Assembly: GCF_025146565.1 (NCBI RefSeq)
Contig: NZ_CP102258.1
Coordinates: 1,644,001-1,708,000 of the forward strand
Direction: 5' to 3'
DNA: 64,000 nucleotides
Source: Bacteroides eggerthii
Lineage (GTDB): Bacteria; Bacteroidota; Bacteroidia; Bacteroidales; Bacteroidaceae
Made by a program: the position numbers and the translations under genes
The notes under the pieces: model-generated
The model's database searches: none
What the model was told of the DNA's origin: nothing
What the model saw: the letters and a program-made list of their open reading frames with translations, nothing else
Shown: piece by piece, positions 17,864 through 27,079 of the stretch
Layout: each line of letters starts with the position of its first letter
Numbering within the stretch: the stretch's first letter is position 1

Positions 17864-20038
17864 ATGCGTAAATTAATAACTGGAAGTTTGATGCTCTGCA
17901 GCATATTATCTCTGCGGGCACAGACATTTGTTAAACCGGCTGTGAAAGTAAAGGATACCTCTTTTGCTGTAATTACAGATAAAGGGACATTTCAGGCTTG
18001 CGAAGCCGAGCTTAAAGCCTATCAGGAGATTCTAGGAAAGGAAGGGTTGCCTACGTTCATCGTATACAATGAATGGAAGAAACCGGAAGATGTAAAGAAA
18101 GTTATTGTTAAGCTCTACAAAAAGGATAAATTGGAAGGAGTGGTATTTGTCGGTGATATTCCTATTCCAATGCTCCGCAAAGCCCAGCATATGACTTCCG
18201 CTTTTAAAATGGATGAGAAAAACAATGACTGGAGAGACTCTTCAGTGCCCAGCGACCGTTTCTACGATGATTTCGACCTACAATTCGATTTTTTGAAACA
18301 GGACAGTGTCGAAAATAATTTCTTCTATTATAATTTGGCTATAAAATCTCCACAGCAAATTCGGTGTGACATATATTCTGCACGTGTCAAAGCTGTTGAT
18401 AACGGCGAAGAACCGCATGCGCAAATCAGCCGCTATTTAAAAAAAGTGGTGGCTGAGCACCAGACAAACAATAAATTAGACCAATTCTTCTCCTATACAG
18501 GTGATGGCTCTTACTCTAACTCATTGACTGCATGGACACCGGAAACCTTTACTATCCGCGAACAGATGCCGGGCGTATTCGATAAAGAAGGACGGGCCCG
18601 TTTCATCCGTTATAATTTCAGCGATTATCCCAAGGACGATGTCATTAATATGCTGAAACGCACAGATCTGGACTTGTCTATTTTTCATGAGCATGGTATG
18701 CCCGAACGTCAATATCTTTCCGGTAGTCCCGCTACTAATAGGTGGAATGCTCATGTAGATGCAATGAAGTACTATTATCGTGGTTTAGCACGTAGAAAGC
18801 AAGACAACAAAAAGTCTTTCGACGAAATGCTGGATATGATGAAAAACACATATGGTTTGGACACTACTTGGATTGCAGGCTATGATGATCCCAAAGTAAT
18901 TGCAGAAGATTCTTTACTAGACCTGCGCACCGGTATTATCCTATCGGAAGTTACAGAGTTTAAGCCTAATAGCCGTATGGTAATTTTCGATGCATGCTAT
19001 AATGGTGATTTTCGGGAAAAAGATTACATTGCCGGACGTTATATCATGTCGGAGGGAAAATGCGTAACTACTTTTGCCAATTCAGTCAATGTACTGCAAG
19101 ATAAAATGGCAAACGAGATGCTCGGCCTGTTAGGCATGGGAGCACGAGTGGGGCAATGGGCTAAATTGACGAATATTCTCGAATCGCACATTACCGGTGA
19201 CCCTACTCTACGTTTTCAATCTATCAATGAGGTAGATGCCAATGCTTTGTTCAAAGAACCATATAGTGAGTCCCGCATGTTGGAGTTATTACAGTCGCCC
19301 TATGCCGACATACAGAATTTTGCTTTGCACAACCTTTATCGCAATGACTATCCGGGTATTTCTGATTTATTAAGAAAAACTTTTGAAACTTCCCCGTTCA
19401 TGATGGTACGTTTCACCTGCTTGGCATTGCTTGAGAAGATTGGTGACAAAAACTTCCGGGAAGTCTTACACTTGGCCATTACGGATTCCTATGAATTTAT
19501 TCGTCGTACCTCTGTTCGTATGATGCAACATGTGGGACTGAACGAGTATGTTTATCCGCAAATCAAAGCCTATGTAGAAGACAACCTATCCGAGCGTGTG
19601 GCATTTAATGTGAGTTTGGGGCTTCAGGTCTTTGATCAGGCAGCCGTACAGGCGGCAATTGATAAAGTAATGGCTGAGACCTATGTGTTGCAAGACAAGG
19701 AGGATATGCGTAAGGTTTTGGAGGATGCCAATAATAGTCGTAGCATGCAAAAAGAGTTATTAAGCAAAGAAACCTCCGAACGTTGGCGCATCCTTTATTG
19801 CAATTCTCTGAAAAATTATATGGCACATGCCTGTGTAGACGGCCTCTTGGCTTTACTTACCGACTCCAGTGAAAGTGAAAAGCTAAAAACTTGTTTATTG
19901 GAGGCTTTTGCTTGGTTCACTCATTCTTATCGGAAGCCTGACATCCTTCGGGTATGCGATCAACTGAGAAAAGATAAGAGCTTATCCGAGAACCTTCGTG
20001 AAGAAGCCGACCGTACATATTACAGACTTAAAAATTAA
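17864..20038 (+). CDS. Exported gingipain-like (C25/clan CD) protease with HEAT repeats, 1
   Basis: 724 aa, signal peptide MRKLITGSLMLCSILSLRAQ (cut near 20). Residues 30-450 match the gingipain-type fold: VVFVGDIPIPMLRKAQHM at about 93-110, SSVPSDRFYDD at about 126-136, the catalytic His in FHEHG (His277), the nucleophile in FDACYNG (Cys378), and GDPTLRF at about 445-451. The C-terminal 270 residues are helical HEAT-like repeats (YADIQNFALHNLYRND; REVLHLAITDSYEFIRRTSV). No type IX secretion C-terminal domain is apparent, so periplasmic or cell-anchored action is likely. It is the first of three tandem paralogues, 31 bases behind the barrel gene. Substrate unknown; it could process imported peptides or cleave partner proteins. 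Confidence 0.75.
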   Translation: MRKLITGSLMLCSILSLRAQTFVKPAVKVKDTSFAVITDKGTFQACEAELKAYQEILGKEGLPTFIVYNEWKKPEDVKKVIVKLYKKDKLEGVVFVGDIPIPMLRKAQHMTSAFKMDEKNNDWRDSSVPSDRFYDDFDLQFDFLKQDSVENNFFYYNLAIKSPQQIRCDIYSARVKAVDNGEEPHAQISRYLKKVVAEHQTNNKLDQFFSYTGDGSYSNSLTAWTPETFTIREQMPGVFDKEGRARFIRYNFSDYPKDDVINMLKRTDLDLSIFHEHGMPERQYLSGSPATNRWNAHVDAMKYYYRGLARRKQDNKKSFDEMLDMMKNTYGLDTTWIAGYDDPKVIAEDSLLDLRTGIILSEVTEFKPNSRMVIFDACYNGDFREKDYIAGRYIMSEGKCVTTFANSVNVLQDKMANEMLGLLGMGARVGQWAKLTNILESHITGDPTLRFQSINEVDANALFKEPYSESRMLELLQSPYADIQNFALHNLYRNDYPGISDLLRKTFETSPFMMVRFTCLALLEKIGDKNFREVLHLAITDSYEFIRRTSVRMMQHVGLNEYVYPQIKAYVEDNLSERVAFNVSLGLQVFDQAAVQAAIDKVMAETYVLQDKEDMRKVLEDANNSRSMQKELLSKETSERWRILYCNSLKNYMAHACVDGLLALLTDSSESEKLKTCLLEAFAWFTHSYRKPDILRVCDQLRKDKSLSENLREEADRTYYRLKN

Positions 20039-20044
20039 TTGGCC

Positions 20045-22246
20045 ATGATTAAAAAAATAATATATCTGGCATTTCTTTTGCCACTGGCAGGAAATGCACA
20101 AACAACAGTCATAAAGCCATTGGTCAAGCAACCTACCGCTTTTGCTATTATAACAGATAACCAGACTTATGCAAATACCAAAGATGCCATGCATCAGTAC
20201 AAAACTGCGGTTGAAGATGATGGTTTGGCAACTTATCTGATCAGCGGTGATTGGCAAAATCCAGATCAAGTCAAACAGATGATCATCAAAACATATCAAG
20301 AATGCCCTTCATTGGAAGGTCTGGTTTTAATCGGTGATGTGCCTGTCGCATTGGTACGTAATGCACAACACATGACTACTGCATTCAAAATGAATGAGAA
20401 AGCCTTTCCTTGGGATCAGTCTTCCGTACCTACCGACCGCTTTTATGATGATCTGAACTTAAAGTTTGAGTTCATCAGGCAAGACTCAGTAAATCATCAG
20501 CATTTCTACTACAAATTGACGGAAGACAGTCCCCAGCGGCTAAATCCTACTTTCTATTCGGCTCGTATCAAGTATCCGGAAAAAAAGGAAGGGGATAAAT
20601 ATGCGGCCATTGCCTCATATTTGAAGAAAGCTGCTGCTGCCAAGGCAGATAAGCATAATCAATTGGATCGGGTATTCTCATTCAATGGTGGTTCTTACAA
20701 TTCCGATTGCCTGATTGTATGGATGGATGACGAAAAAGCTTATATGGAGAACTTTCCATTAGCTTTTGGTCGTCAAATGGGATTCAAACATTGGAACTTC
20801 CGAATGAAACACCCTATGAAATATAAGTTATTCAGCGAATTGCAACGAAAGGACCTTGACTTATTTATGTTTCATGAGCATGGAATGCCAACAGGGCAGC
20901 TTATTAATGATGAATTGGCATGCACAGATTTCAATAATCGTTATAAAATGTTGAAGAGTACACTTTATAATGCAGTCATGGCCCATGTTGGAAAACGTGA
21001 TAAAGACACCTTACGTATTCAGATGCAGGAAAAGCGACAAGTGAATGAGGTGTTTTTTAAAGACCTGGATAATCCTAAGTTCTGGGAAGCAGACTCTCTT
21101 CACTACGCTGATGAACGTATCGTAACGGAAGATTTAATGAAGAGAAATCTTTCCACCAATCCGAAGATGATAATGTTTGATGCGTGCTACAACGGTTCTT
21201 TTCACGAAAACGACTATATAGCAGGACAATATATTTTTAATGACGGTCAGACATTGGTGGCACAAGGAAATACCCGTAACGTATTGCAAGACCGCTGGAC
21301 TATTGAAATGATTGGTTTGTTGTCCCATGGTGTACGAGCCGGGCAATACAATAAGCTGATCGCATCACTTGAGGGTCATTTGTTTGGTGATCCCACTTTC
21401 CGTTTTGCTCCTGTCGAAGCCAATACTTTAAGTACCGATATAACGCTACACAAAAATGACAAAGCTTATTGGAAGAATTTGTTAAACAGCCCATACGCTG
21501 ATGTACAAAGTTTGGCCATGCGTATGTTGGCTGATACCGATACCCAAAAGGAATTGTCTCCGTTGCTCCTGAAAAAGTACCGGGAAAGCGGTTTCAATAC
21601 GGTTCGTATGGAGGCTATCAAGTTGTTGAGCCGTTATCAGGACGATAACTTCATCGAAGCATTACGCGAAGGTTTGAACGATGCTTATGAAATGGTAGCT
21701 CGCCAAAGTGCCATTTATGCTGGATTTGTAGGTGACGATTCCTTATTGCCCGCTATTGTGGAAGCATTGGTCGAACATAATGAACGTTTACGCGTACAAA
21801 TGAGTGCCAACAAAGCTTTAAGCCTTTATCCGAAAGAGAAAGTAGAAAAAGTAATAGAAGACTTTTATGCAAAAGTTGACCGTTTGAATGAAAACGAGGA
21901 GAAAAAGCGGTTACTAAGAAGTCTGGAGAGAATGTGTGTACAAGAGGCAAAAGTCCATCAGACTTTGATGGATGTAGCTGCACCGGAAGCAAAACGTATC
22001 AGTGCAATCCGCAATGTGCGTAACTATACGTTCCATTTCCACGTGGATGATTATTTGAATGTAATTCGTGATGCAGGTAATCCACAGGAAGTACGTGTAG
22101 TAATGGCCGAAGCATTAGGATGGTTTACCAATTCTGTACAACGTCCACACATTCTTGAAGAAATAAAGAAGATGCAACAAACAGCCAATCTTCCGGAAGA
22201 TTTAAAAGCAGAACTTGAACAGACAATCAAAAGATTAAGTTTATAA
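20045..22246 (+). CDS. Exported gingipain-like protease with HEAT repeats, 2
   Basis: 733 aa from ATG 20045, six bases after the previous stop. Signal peptide MIKKIIYLAFLLPLAGNAQ. The Cys-protease domain shows LVLIGDVPVALVRNAQHM at about 93-110, SSVPTDRFYDD, FHEHG with His279, FDACYNG with Cys381 and LFGDPTFRF, so the dyad is complete. The C-terminal part has HEAT-like repeats (YADVQSLAMRMLADT; FNTVRMEAIKLLSRY; DAYEMVARQSAIYAG). It is clearly a duplicate of its two neighbours but diverged, suggesting different specificity. Same likely periplasmic location and operon. Confidence 0.75.
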   Translation: MIKKIIYLAFLLPLAGNAQTTVIKPLVKQPTAFAIITDNQTYANTKDAMHQYKTAVEDDGLATYLISGDWQNPDQVKQMIIKTYQECPSLEGLVLIGDVPVALVRNAQHMTTAFKMNEKAFPWDQSSVPTDRFYDDLNLKFEFIRQDSVNHQHFYYKLTEDSPQRLNPTFYSARIKYPEKKEGDKYAAIASYLKKAAAAKADKHNQLDRVFSFNGGSYNSDCLIVWMDDEKAYMENFPLAFGRQMGFKHWNFRMKHPMKYKLFSELQRKDLDLFMFHEHGMPTGQLINDELACTDFNNRYKMLKSTLYNAVMAHVGKRDKDTLRIQMQEKRQVNEVFFKDLDNPKFWEADSLHYADERIVTEDLMKRNLSTNPKMIMFDACYNGSFHENDYIAGQYIFNDGQTLVAQGNTRNVLQDRWTIEMIGLLSHGVRAGQYNKLIASLEGHLFGDPTFRFAPVEANTLSTDITLHKNDKAYWKNLLNSPYADVQSLAMRMLADTDTQKELSPLLLKKYRESGFNTVRMEAIKLLSRYQDDNFIEALREGLNDAYEMVARQSAIYAGFVGDDSLLPAIVEALVEHNERLRVQMSANKALSLYPKEKVEKVIEDFYAKVDRLNENEEKKRLLRSLERMCVQEAKVHQTLMDVAAPEAKRISAIRNVRNYTFHFHVDDYLNVIRDAGNPQEVRVVMAEALGWFTNSVQRPHILEEIKKMQQTANLPEDLKAELEQTIKRLSL

Positions 22247-22248
22247 AT

Positions 22249-24441
22249 ATGAAGAAATACATCCTTTTGGCAATTACCGCTTTGTGCTTACAGGATATGC
22301 AGGCGCAAACAGTTGTACATCCTAGTATAAAAACAAAGACTACTTTTGCAATTGTAGTCGATCAGAAAAGTTATGATGAAGCGAAAAGTGAAATTGATGC
22401 TTATCGTACCAGTATAGAAAAAGAAGGCTTAGGTACTTACTTGCTAATTGATGATTGGAAAAGGCCCGAACCTATTCGTGAGCAGCTTGTCAAATTGCAT
22501 GAGAATGAGAAAATGCCTTTGGAGGGTTGCGTATTTATAGGTGACATCCCTATTCCAATGATTCGTGATGCACATCATCTATCTTCGGCTTTCAAAAGGT
22601 CTCCCAAAGCCAATTGGCAGAAATCAAGTGTTCCTTCCGACCGTTATTATGATGACTTCGGATTAAAATTTGATTATATTAAACAAGACAGTTTGATACC
22701 TGACTATCATTATATGACATTGCGTGCTGATTCTAAACAGTATATTTCACCGGATATTTATTCGGCCCGTATCCGTCCATTGCATTTAGAAGGGGAGAAC
22801 CGGTATCAGATGCTACGCGATTACTTAAAAAAGGCAGTTGCCGAAAAAGCAAAGCAAAATGCATTTGACCAACTGACTATGGCCCGCGGCCATGGTTACA
22901 ATTCCGAAGATCCTTTGGCATGGAGCGGTGAGCAAATGGCCTTACGTGAGCAATTGCCGCAAATATTCAAATCGGGTAATACAGTGAAGTTCTATGATTT
23001 TGACATGCGCTATCCGATGAAACCATTATACTTGAACGAGATTCAGCGCGAAGGATTAGATGTCATGCTATTCCATCACCATGGTGGCCCCACCATGCAG
23101 TATATCAATGGCTATGAAAATGGTTCCGGTATTAATTTGAGTATTGAGAATGCCAAAATATTCTTGCGAAGCAAAGTGCCTTCATACGCCAAGAAACATG
23201 GGCGTGAAGCTGCTATCAGAGAATATGCCAAGCAGTATGGGGTACCTGAAAGTTGGTGTGCGGAAGCTTTCGATGAGGAGAAAATAAAATCGGATTCCAT
23301 TGTAAATCGTAATATGGATATCTATACTGAAGATATTCGTCTTTTGACTCCTAATGCGCGTTTTATATTGTTTGATGCTTGTTTCAACGCTTCTTTCCAT
23401 TTGGATGACAACATTGTAGGTTCTTACATATTTAATAAGGGTAAGACCATTGCTACTATGGGATGTACGGTTAACACCATTCAAGATAAATGGCCGGATG
23501 AATTTCTCGGCTTGTTAGCTGCCGGTATGCGCATCGGGCAGTTCACCCGTTTTACCTGCTTCTTGGAAAATCATCTGATCGGTGACCCGACTTTTCATTT
23601 CACCAATAATGCCGGGCTGGATATGGACATCAACCAAGCTTTAGTTGTGCAGGAAGGAAATGTTACATTCTGGAAAAAACAGCTGAATTCCCCTATGGCT
23701 GACATGCAGGCAATGGCGCTCCGCCAATTGTCAATGGCAAATTATAGTGGGCTCGTCGAGCTACTGAAGAAAAGTTACTACGAATCGAACTATTTCGTAG
23801 TGCGGTTAGAAGCATTACGCCTATTAGCTTTGAACTATCCGACAGAAGTTGCCGATGTATTGCAGACAGCCATGAATGACAGTTATGAGCTGATCCGTCG
23901 CTATGCGGTGGAATATGTTGAAAAGAACTGCAATCCGGAATTGTTGCCGGCATGGATAGAAAGCTATCTGTTGCGCGGACATGAAAACCGCCATCGTTTC
24001 AGAATTTTTAGTGCTATCAATACATTCGACCATGATATGGCTTTGAATGAATTGAAAAAACAGGCTGCCGATTGGTCTTTCTACGATTCTTCCTATGTGA
24101 ATGAATTGTTGGAATACTTTCCTCGCCAAAAGAAAGGACTTGAAAGGGATTTTGCACTTATTGGCAATCCGGAAAGCACTACCAAACAGATACAAAGCGA
24201 AATAAGTAGGTTCCGAAATAAACCTATCACTAAAGCCATTGATCCATTACTGAATATTATCAAAAATGAAAGCCAAGAAGAAGAGCTTCGTATAGCGGCT
24301 GCCGAAACATTAGGTTGGTATAATTTATATCATGATAAGACAAGCATTATTAAGGAACTTGAAACATTCCAAACTTCTAAGAAAAAGGTAATGAACGAAA
24401 TCGTCAAGACAATTAATAGGTTGAAAGGTAAAAATAGGTAA
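22249..24441 (+). CDS. Exported gingipain-like protease with HEAT repeats, 3
   Basis: 730 aa, two bases after the previous stop. Signal peptide MKKYILLAITALCLQDMQAQ. The protease domain carries CVFIGDIPIPMIRDAHHL, SSVPSDRYYDD, FHHHGG with His278, FDACFNASF with Cys378 and LIGDPTFHF. Here the usual HEHG is HHHG and CYNG is CFNA, so the active site surroundings differ from paralogues 1 and 2 although His and Cys are kept. HEAT-like repeats fill residues 470-730 (MADMQAMALRQLSMANYSG; NYFVVRLEALRLLALNYP). It is the last gene of the operon; a strong terminator follows at 24515-24550. Confidence 0.75.
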   Translation: MKKYILLAITALCLQDMQAQTVVHPSIKTKTTFAIVVDQKSYDEAKSEIDAYRTSIEKEGLGTYLLIDDWKRPEPIREQLVKLHENEKMPLEGCVFIGDIPIPMIRDAHHLSSAFKRSPKANWQKSSVPSDRYYDDFGLKFDYIKQDSLIPDYHYMTLRADSKQYISPDIYSARIRPLHLEGENRYQMLRDYLKKAVAEKAKQNAFDQLTMARGHGYNSEDPLAWSGEQMALREQLPQIFKSGNTVKFYDFDMRYPMKPLYLNEIQREGLDVMLFHHHGGPTMQYINGYENGSGINLSIENAKIFLRSKVPSYAKKHGREAAIREYAKQYGVPESWCAEAFDEEKIKSDSIVNRNMDIYTEDIRLLTPNARFILFDACFNASFHLDDNIVGSYIFNKGKTIATMGCTVNTIQDKWPDEFLGLLAAGMRIGQFTRFTCFLENHLIGDPTFHFTNNAGLDMDINQALVVQEGNVTFWKKQLNSPMADMQAMALRQLSMANYSGLVELLKKSYYESNYFVVRLEALRLLALNYPTEVADVLQTAMNDSYELIRRYAVEYVEKNCNPELLPAWIESYLLRGHENRHRFRIFSAINTFDHDMALNELKKQAADWSFYDSSYVNELLEYFPRQKKGLERDFALIGNPESTTKQIQSEISRFRNKPITKAIDPLLNIIKNESQEEELRIAAAETLGWYNLYHDKTSIIKELETFQTSKKKVMNEIVKTINRLKGKNR

Positions 24442-24514
24442 AGTCTTTGATATATAATTTAGTATAATCTCGCCCTATTACAATAAAGTGTTTTCTTTAC
24501 TTTTACTCTCATTA

Positions 24515-24558
24515 TAACCGGAGAAGGAAATCATAATCCTACTCCGGTTATTTTTATT
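24515..24558 (+). terminator. Terminator of the receptor/protease operon
   Basis: TAACCGGAG (24515-24523) pairs with CTCCGGTTA (24542-24550), followed by TTTTTATT. A strong intrinsic terminator 74 bases past the last protease gene. The remaining stretch to 24786 holds no gene I can support. Confidence 0.85.
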
Positions 24559-24786
24559 AATTCAATGTGAAATCTTTGAATGGTCATTCCCGAAGCCAAT
24601 GAGTATTGCGGAAAATGTTATGCCATAGTTTCTACTAAAGTATATATGGCCTAAGTAACTATCAGACTTACATACTTTTTATTACATAAAAGAGCCTTTC
24701 CCCTATACATTATCAGATGTACTGTACTAAAGCTGATAACATAACAATCGCAACAAGCATAATAACTGGCTATACCCATAACAATT

Positions 24787-25824
24787 TTACACAAGTAAAT
24801 AAAGAGGCTGTATGAAACGGAGCATTGTAGGATCGAGCGTCTTGTCAATCACATAAGGTATCACATGGTTCCCGTCCCATACTATCCTGCCGTTCCTGCT
24901 CTTGAGCTGTTTCACATATCTGCCCGTCGAGGGATTGTTGCTGTCCGTTCCTATGGCGAAGACCGACTGTACGAAGTTGGTGAGCATGCTTGAGCCCAAA
25001 CAGTGGTTGATGTCGAGAGTGGTGAACGGCTGAATCTTCGGGGTATGGTTGACCACGAGAATCGAATAGCCTTCCTTCGCCCAGCTACAGAACTCCTGGC
25101 AGATAGGCTTCACATCCTCCGCCTTCATTCCCCCGTTATTGACAAGAAAGGTGAGGTTGTCAAGGATCAGTACCTTTGCGTTCACCCTGACCATCATCCT
25201 CCTTATCAACGGCAGGAACTTGTCCGAATCATAGAGGCCGTCTCCGATCATGCTTAGATCCGGGCGGTGGAGATTTTCGGGCCATACATGCAGTTCACCG
25301 TCCTTTGAGGTATATCTCTCCTGGAACTGCTTCATGGAGAGTTCAAGGTCGAGGTATAATACGGTTTTCCCCAGTCGCCCGCTTATATGCTCCGCTATCT
25401 GGACCGCATAGAGGCTCTTGCCCGTATTTGTCCGCCCGAAAAGGATGGCGAACTCATTCTCGAACCATAGCGCGTTACCATTCCCGTCACCTCCCCATAA
25501 TATCTCCGGTACTGGTTTCCGTTGCTCTTCCATCATCATATTGTTTAAGGATTGTCCCATTATAAAGTCAAGTTCGTCCGCTCCGTCTGCCTGTAGTGTA
25601 TCTCTGGGTGTGGATGCAGGTGTTGCAGGTGTCGTGTATTCATCCTTCTTTTCCGTATGCCATTCTTTCCCGTTGCCGAAGAGGTTGAATTCCGGCACTT
25701 CTATGGGTGGCACAACAAGAGGTATGTACGGCAATGGATTTTCCGCATCATTCCAGCATTTCTCAAGACTGGCGTTAAGGGAAGCGATAGTTTTTTCATC
25801 AGGTTCTAATTTTTCAGTCATCAT
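24787..25824 (-). CDS. RepA-like RecA-fold ATPase (replicative helicase type)
   Basis: 345 aa. An N-terminal linker of about 105 residues precedes a RecA-fold ATPase: Walker A GRTNTGKS at 130-137, YLDLELS at 157-163, Walker B VLILDN at 218-223, then VVNHTPK (a sensor-like motif). This is the AAA_25/RepA group that acts as hexameric helicase in plasmid replication. The C-terminus, TMLRFIQPLYLLV, is short for the group and ends just where the receptor/protease cassette meets it, so it may be cut by that insertion. Upstream are a hairpin (25915-25949) and the structured repeat copy B. With the ATPase at 9736 and the VirE-N type protein it gives a replication set. Confidence 0.75.
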   Translation of the reverse strand: MMTEKLEPDEKTIASLNASLEKCWNDAENPLPYIPLVVPPIEVPEFNLFGNGKEWHTEKKDEYTTPATPASTPRDTLQADGADELDFIMGQSLNNMMMEEQRKPVPEILWGGDGNGNALWFENEFAILFGRTNTGKSLYAVQIAEHISGRLGKTVLYLDLELSMKQFQERYTSKDGELHVWPENLHRPDLSMIGDGLYDSDKFLPLIRRMMVRVNAKVLILDNLTFLVNNGGMKAEDVKPICQEFCSWAKEGYSILVVNHTPKIQPFTTLDINHCLGSSMLTNFVQSVFAIGTDSNNPSTGRYVKQLKSRNGRIVWDGNHVIPYVIDKTLDPTMLRFIQPLYLLV

Positions 25825-26276
25825 TTTATTACAGTTTTGAGTTGTACATTGATTTAACTTTTACACGTATAAAAATCTCCCGCTTTCAGACCGCCTTTTT
25901 GATACTAATGAAGGAAGGATGACAAAACCTCCACTGTTCCGCCATCCTTTCCATGACTGAAAACTGAAAAGAACTTATACACAGATTAGGGCATGGCTGG
26001 AAATGACGCGCGTTTTTCATGTTTGGCGCGCTATTATATGATAAGGTGTACAGTCTCTCTCCGTCCGATATTTCCCAAAACCTTATTACCGAAGAAACAA
26101 TGCTCACAAAGAAAGAGCGCCGAAACAAACATCTGGGATATAAATTGCCATAGCTGGGAAAAGGCAAAGGGAATGACCAGGTGATTGACGGCGCCCTTTT
26201 TATTTTTTTCTTCTCCTTTTTCCAAATCGCGTTTTTGCCATTCCTACCGGCCCAACGCCTAATAACTGAAACATAA
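25825..26276. other. Divergent control region between RepA-like gene and 26277
   Basis: About 450 bases without a gene. AAGGATG (25915-25921) pairs with CATCCTT (25943-25949) with flanking GGA/TCC, a leader hairpin of the minus-strand RepA-like gene. The structured repeat copy B (25974-26039) follows. A GGCGCCC/poly-T stretch lies at about 26188-26215. Confidence 0.5.
25974..26039 (+). repeat. 66-base structured repeat, copy B
   Basis: A match to 11687-11753. The core hairpin pairs GCGCG (26008-26012) with CGCGC (26027-26031) around the conserved loop TTTTTCATGT. Compared with copy A, two wobble pairs have become C-G and G-C, so pairing is kept; the outermost A-T pair is lost. It lies upstream of the minus-strand RepA-like gene and 237 bases upstream of the plus-strand gene at 26277. 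Confidence 0.7.
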
Positions 26277-26630
26277 ATGGCACACAGCAACATGTTTGAA
26301 AATCTAATCAATAAAATATTGGGAGTTGAGCGGGAGCCTATGCCCAATCGTCAGGAAACTGTTACCGCACCTGATGTCACCGAAAAAGCAGTATCATCCA
26401 AACCTATCCCTGAAAAATACCAAAGAGACATAGAAGCGCTCCGACAGAAATATGGAGACGCTTTTAAAACCGGTCTCTGCATCAATCTGACCCTACAAGA
26501 GGCTTTATCAATCATACATAGGGAAAGAAAACGGATTGACGCCTATTCCGGCCTTGTCTCTTATCTGAAAAGGGAATTGGGCATAACATTAACAATCACA
26601 TCACAGAAATCCAAACCTAAATCATTATGA
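26277..26630 (+). CDS. Hypothetical protein of mobile-element type
   Basis: 117 aa. An N-terminal amphipathic helix (MFENLINKILGVE), a charged, Pro-rich linker and a C-terminal helical domain (PEKYQRDIEALRQKYGDAF, LTLQEALSIIHRERKRID). No family recognised; I have the impression of similar proteins in Bacteroides mobile DNA. Its stop overlaps the next start as ATGA, so the two genes are translationally coupled. Confidence 0.6.
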   Translation: MAHSNMFENLINKILGVEREPMPNRQETVTAPDVTEKAVSSKPIPEKYQRDIEALRQKYGDAFKTGLCINLTLQEALSIIHRERKRIDAYSGLVSYLKRELGITLTITSQKSKPKSL

Positions 26631-27061
26631 AAAATTATTTTATAGCAAACGGAGAAGTGCTCAATACAAATATGAGCATTGAAGAAATGGAATCACGGGT
26701 ACAGGAATCATTGGACGAGAACACTTCCGGGATGGCACAGTTCAGGATCAAGGAGATCAGCGAGAAGGAGGTCAGAATGTTCTTTGTCAGGGACTTCAAC
26801 TATGATCCCGACAAACCGATCATTTTTGATGCGGACATGGCCTTGATAACCGGGGTGGGAATAGGCGCATTCCAGCCACAACAAGTTGGAGGATACCCGA
26901 TGATTTATCCCTTGAGTTTTGCCGGGAAGAATTTCTATACTGGCATCACAAGCTTCATCAGGTTCTATAAATTCCAGCTGTTTGAAGAGATAGGGCAGAC
27001 AGTGGAACATATCGGCCTGAGATGCTATTCGGACAGGATCTTAATGCAGATAATATTCTAA
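26627..27061 (+). CDS. Hypothetical protein, paralogue of 27584 gene
   Basis: 144 aa, starting inside the upstream stop (ATGA). Soluble. The central segment, VRMFFVRDFNYDPDKPIIFD then ADMALITG and GGYPMIYPLSF, aligns with VAMSFHRGFDYSSYNADPTK and PGFGYPYHISRTDF in the gene at 27584. The pair are diverged paralogues on either side of a dead methyltransferase gene. No function known to me. Confidence 0.6.
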   Translation: MKNYFIANGEVLNTNMSIEEMESRVQESLDENTSGMAQFRIKEISEKEVRMFFVRDFNYDPDKPIIFDADMALITGVGIGAFQPQQVGGYPMIYPLSFAGKNFYTGITSFIRFYKFQLFEEIGQTVEHIGLRCYSDRILMQIIF

Positions 27062-27079
27062 AGCTACGAAAGATAGAAC

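Noticed and set aside
17864..24441. Type IX secretion of the three proteases, as for gingipains
   Set aside because: I see no conserved C-terminal sorting domain; the proteins end in HEAT-like repeats. Only a plain signal peptide is supported.
11687..26039. The 66-base repeats as classic direct repeats of a transposon insertion
   Set aside because: Their changes preserve a stem and both sit upstream of replication genes, so a shared functional element fits better than a target duplication. Kept open only as a test.
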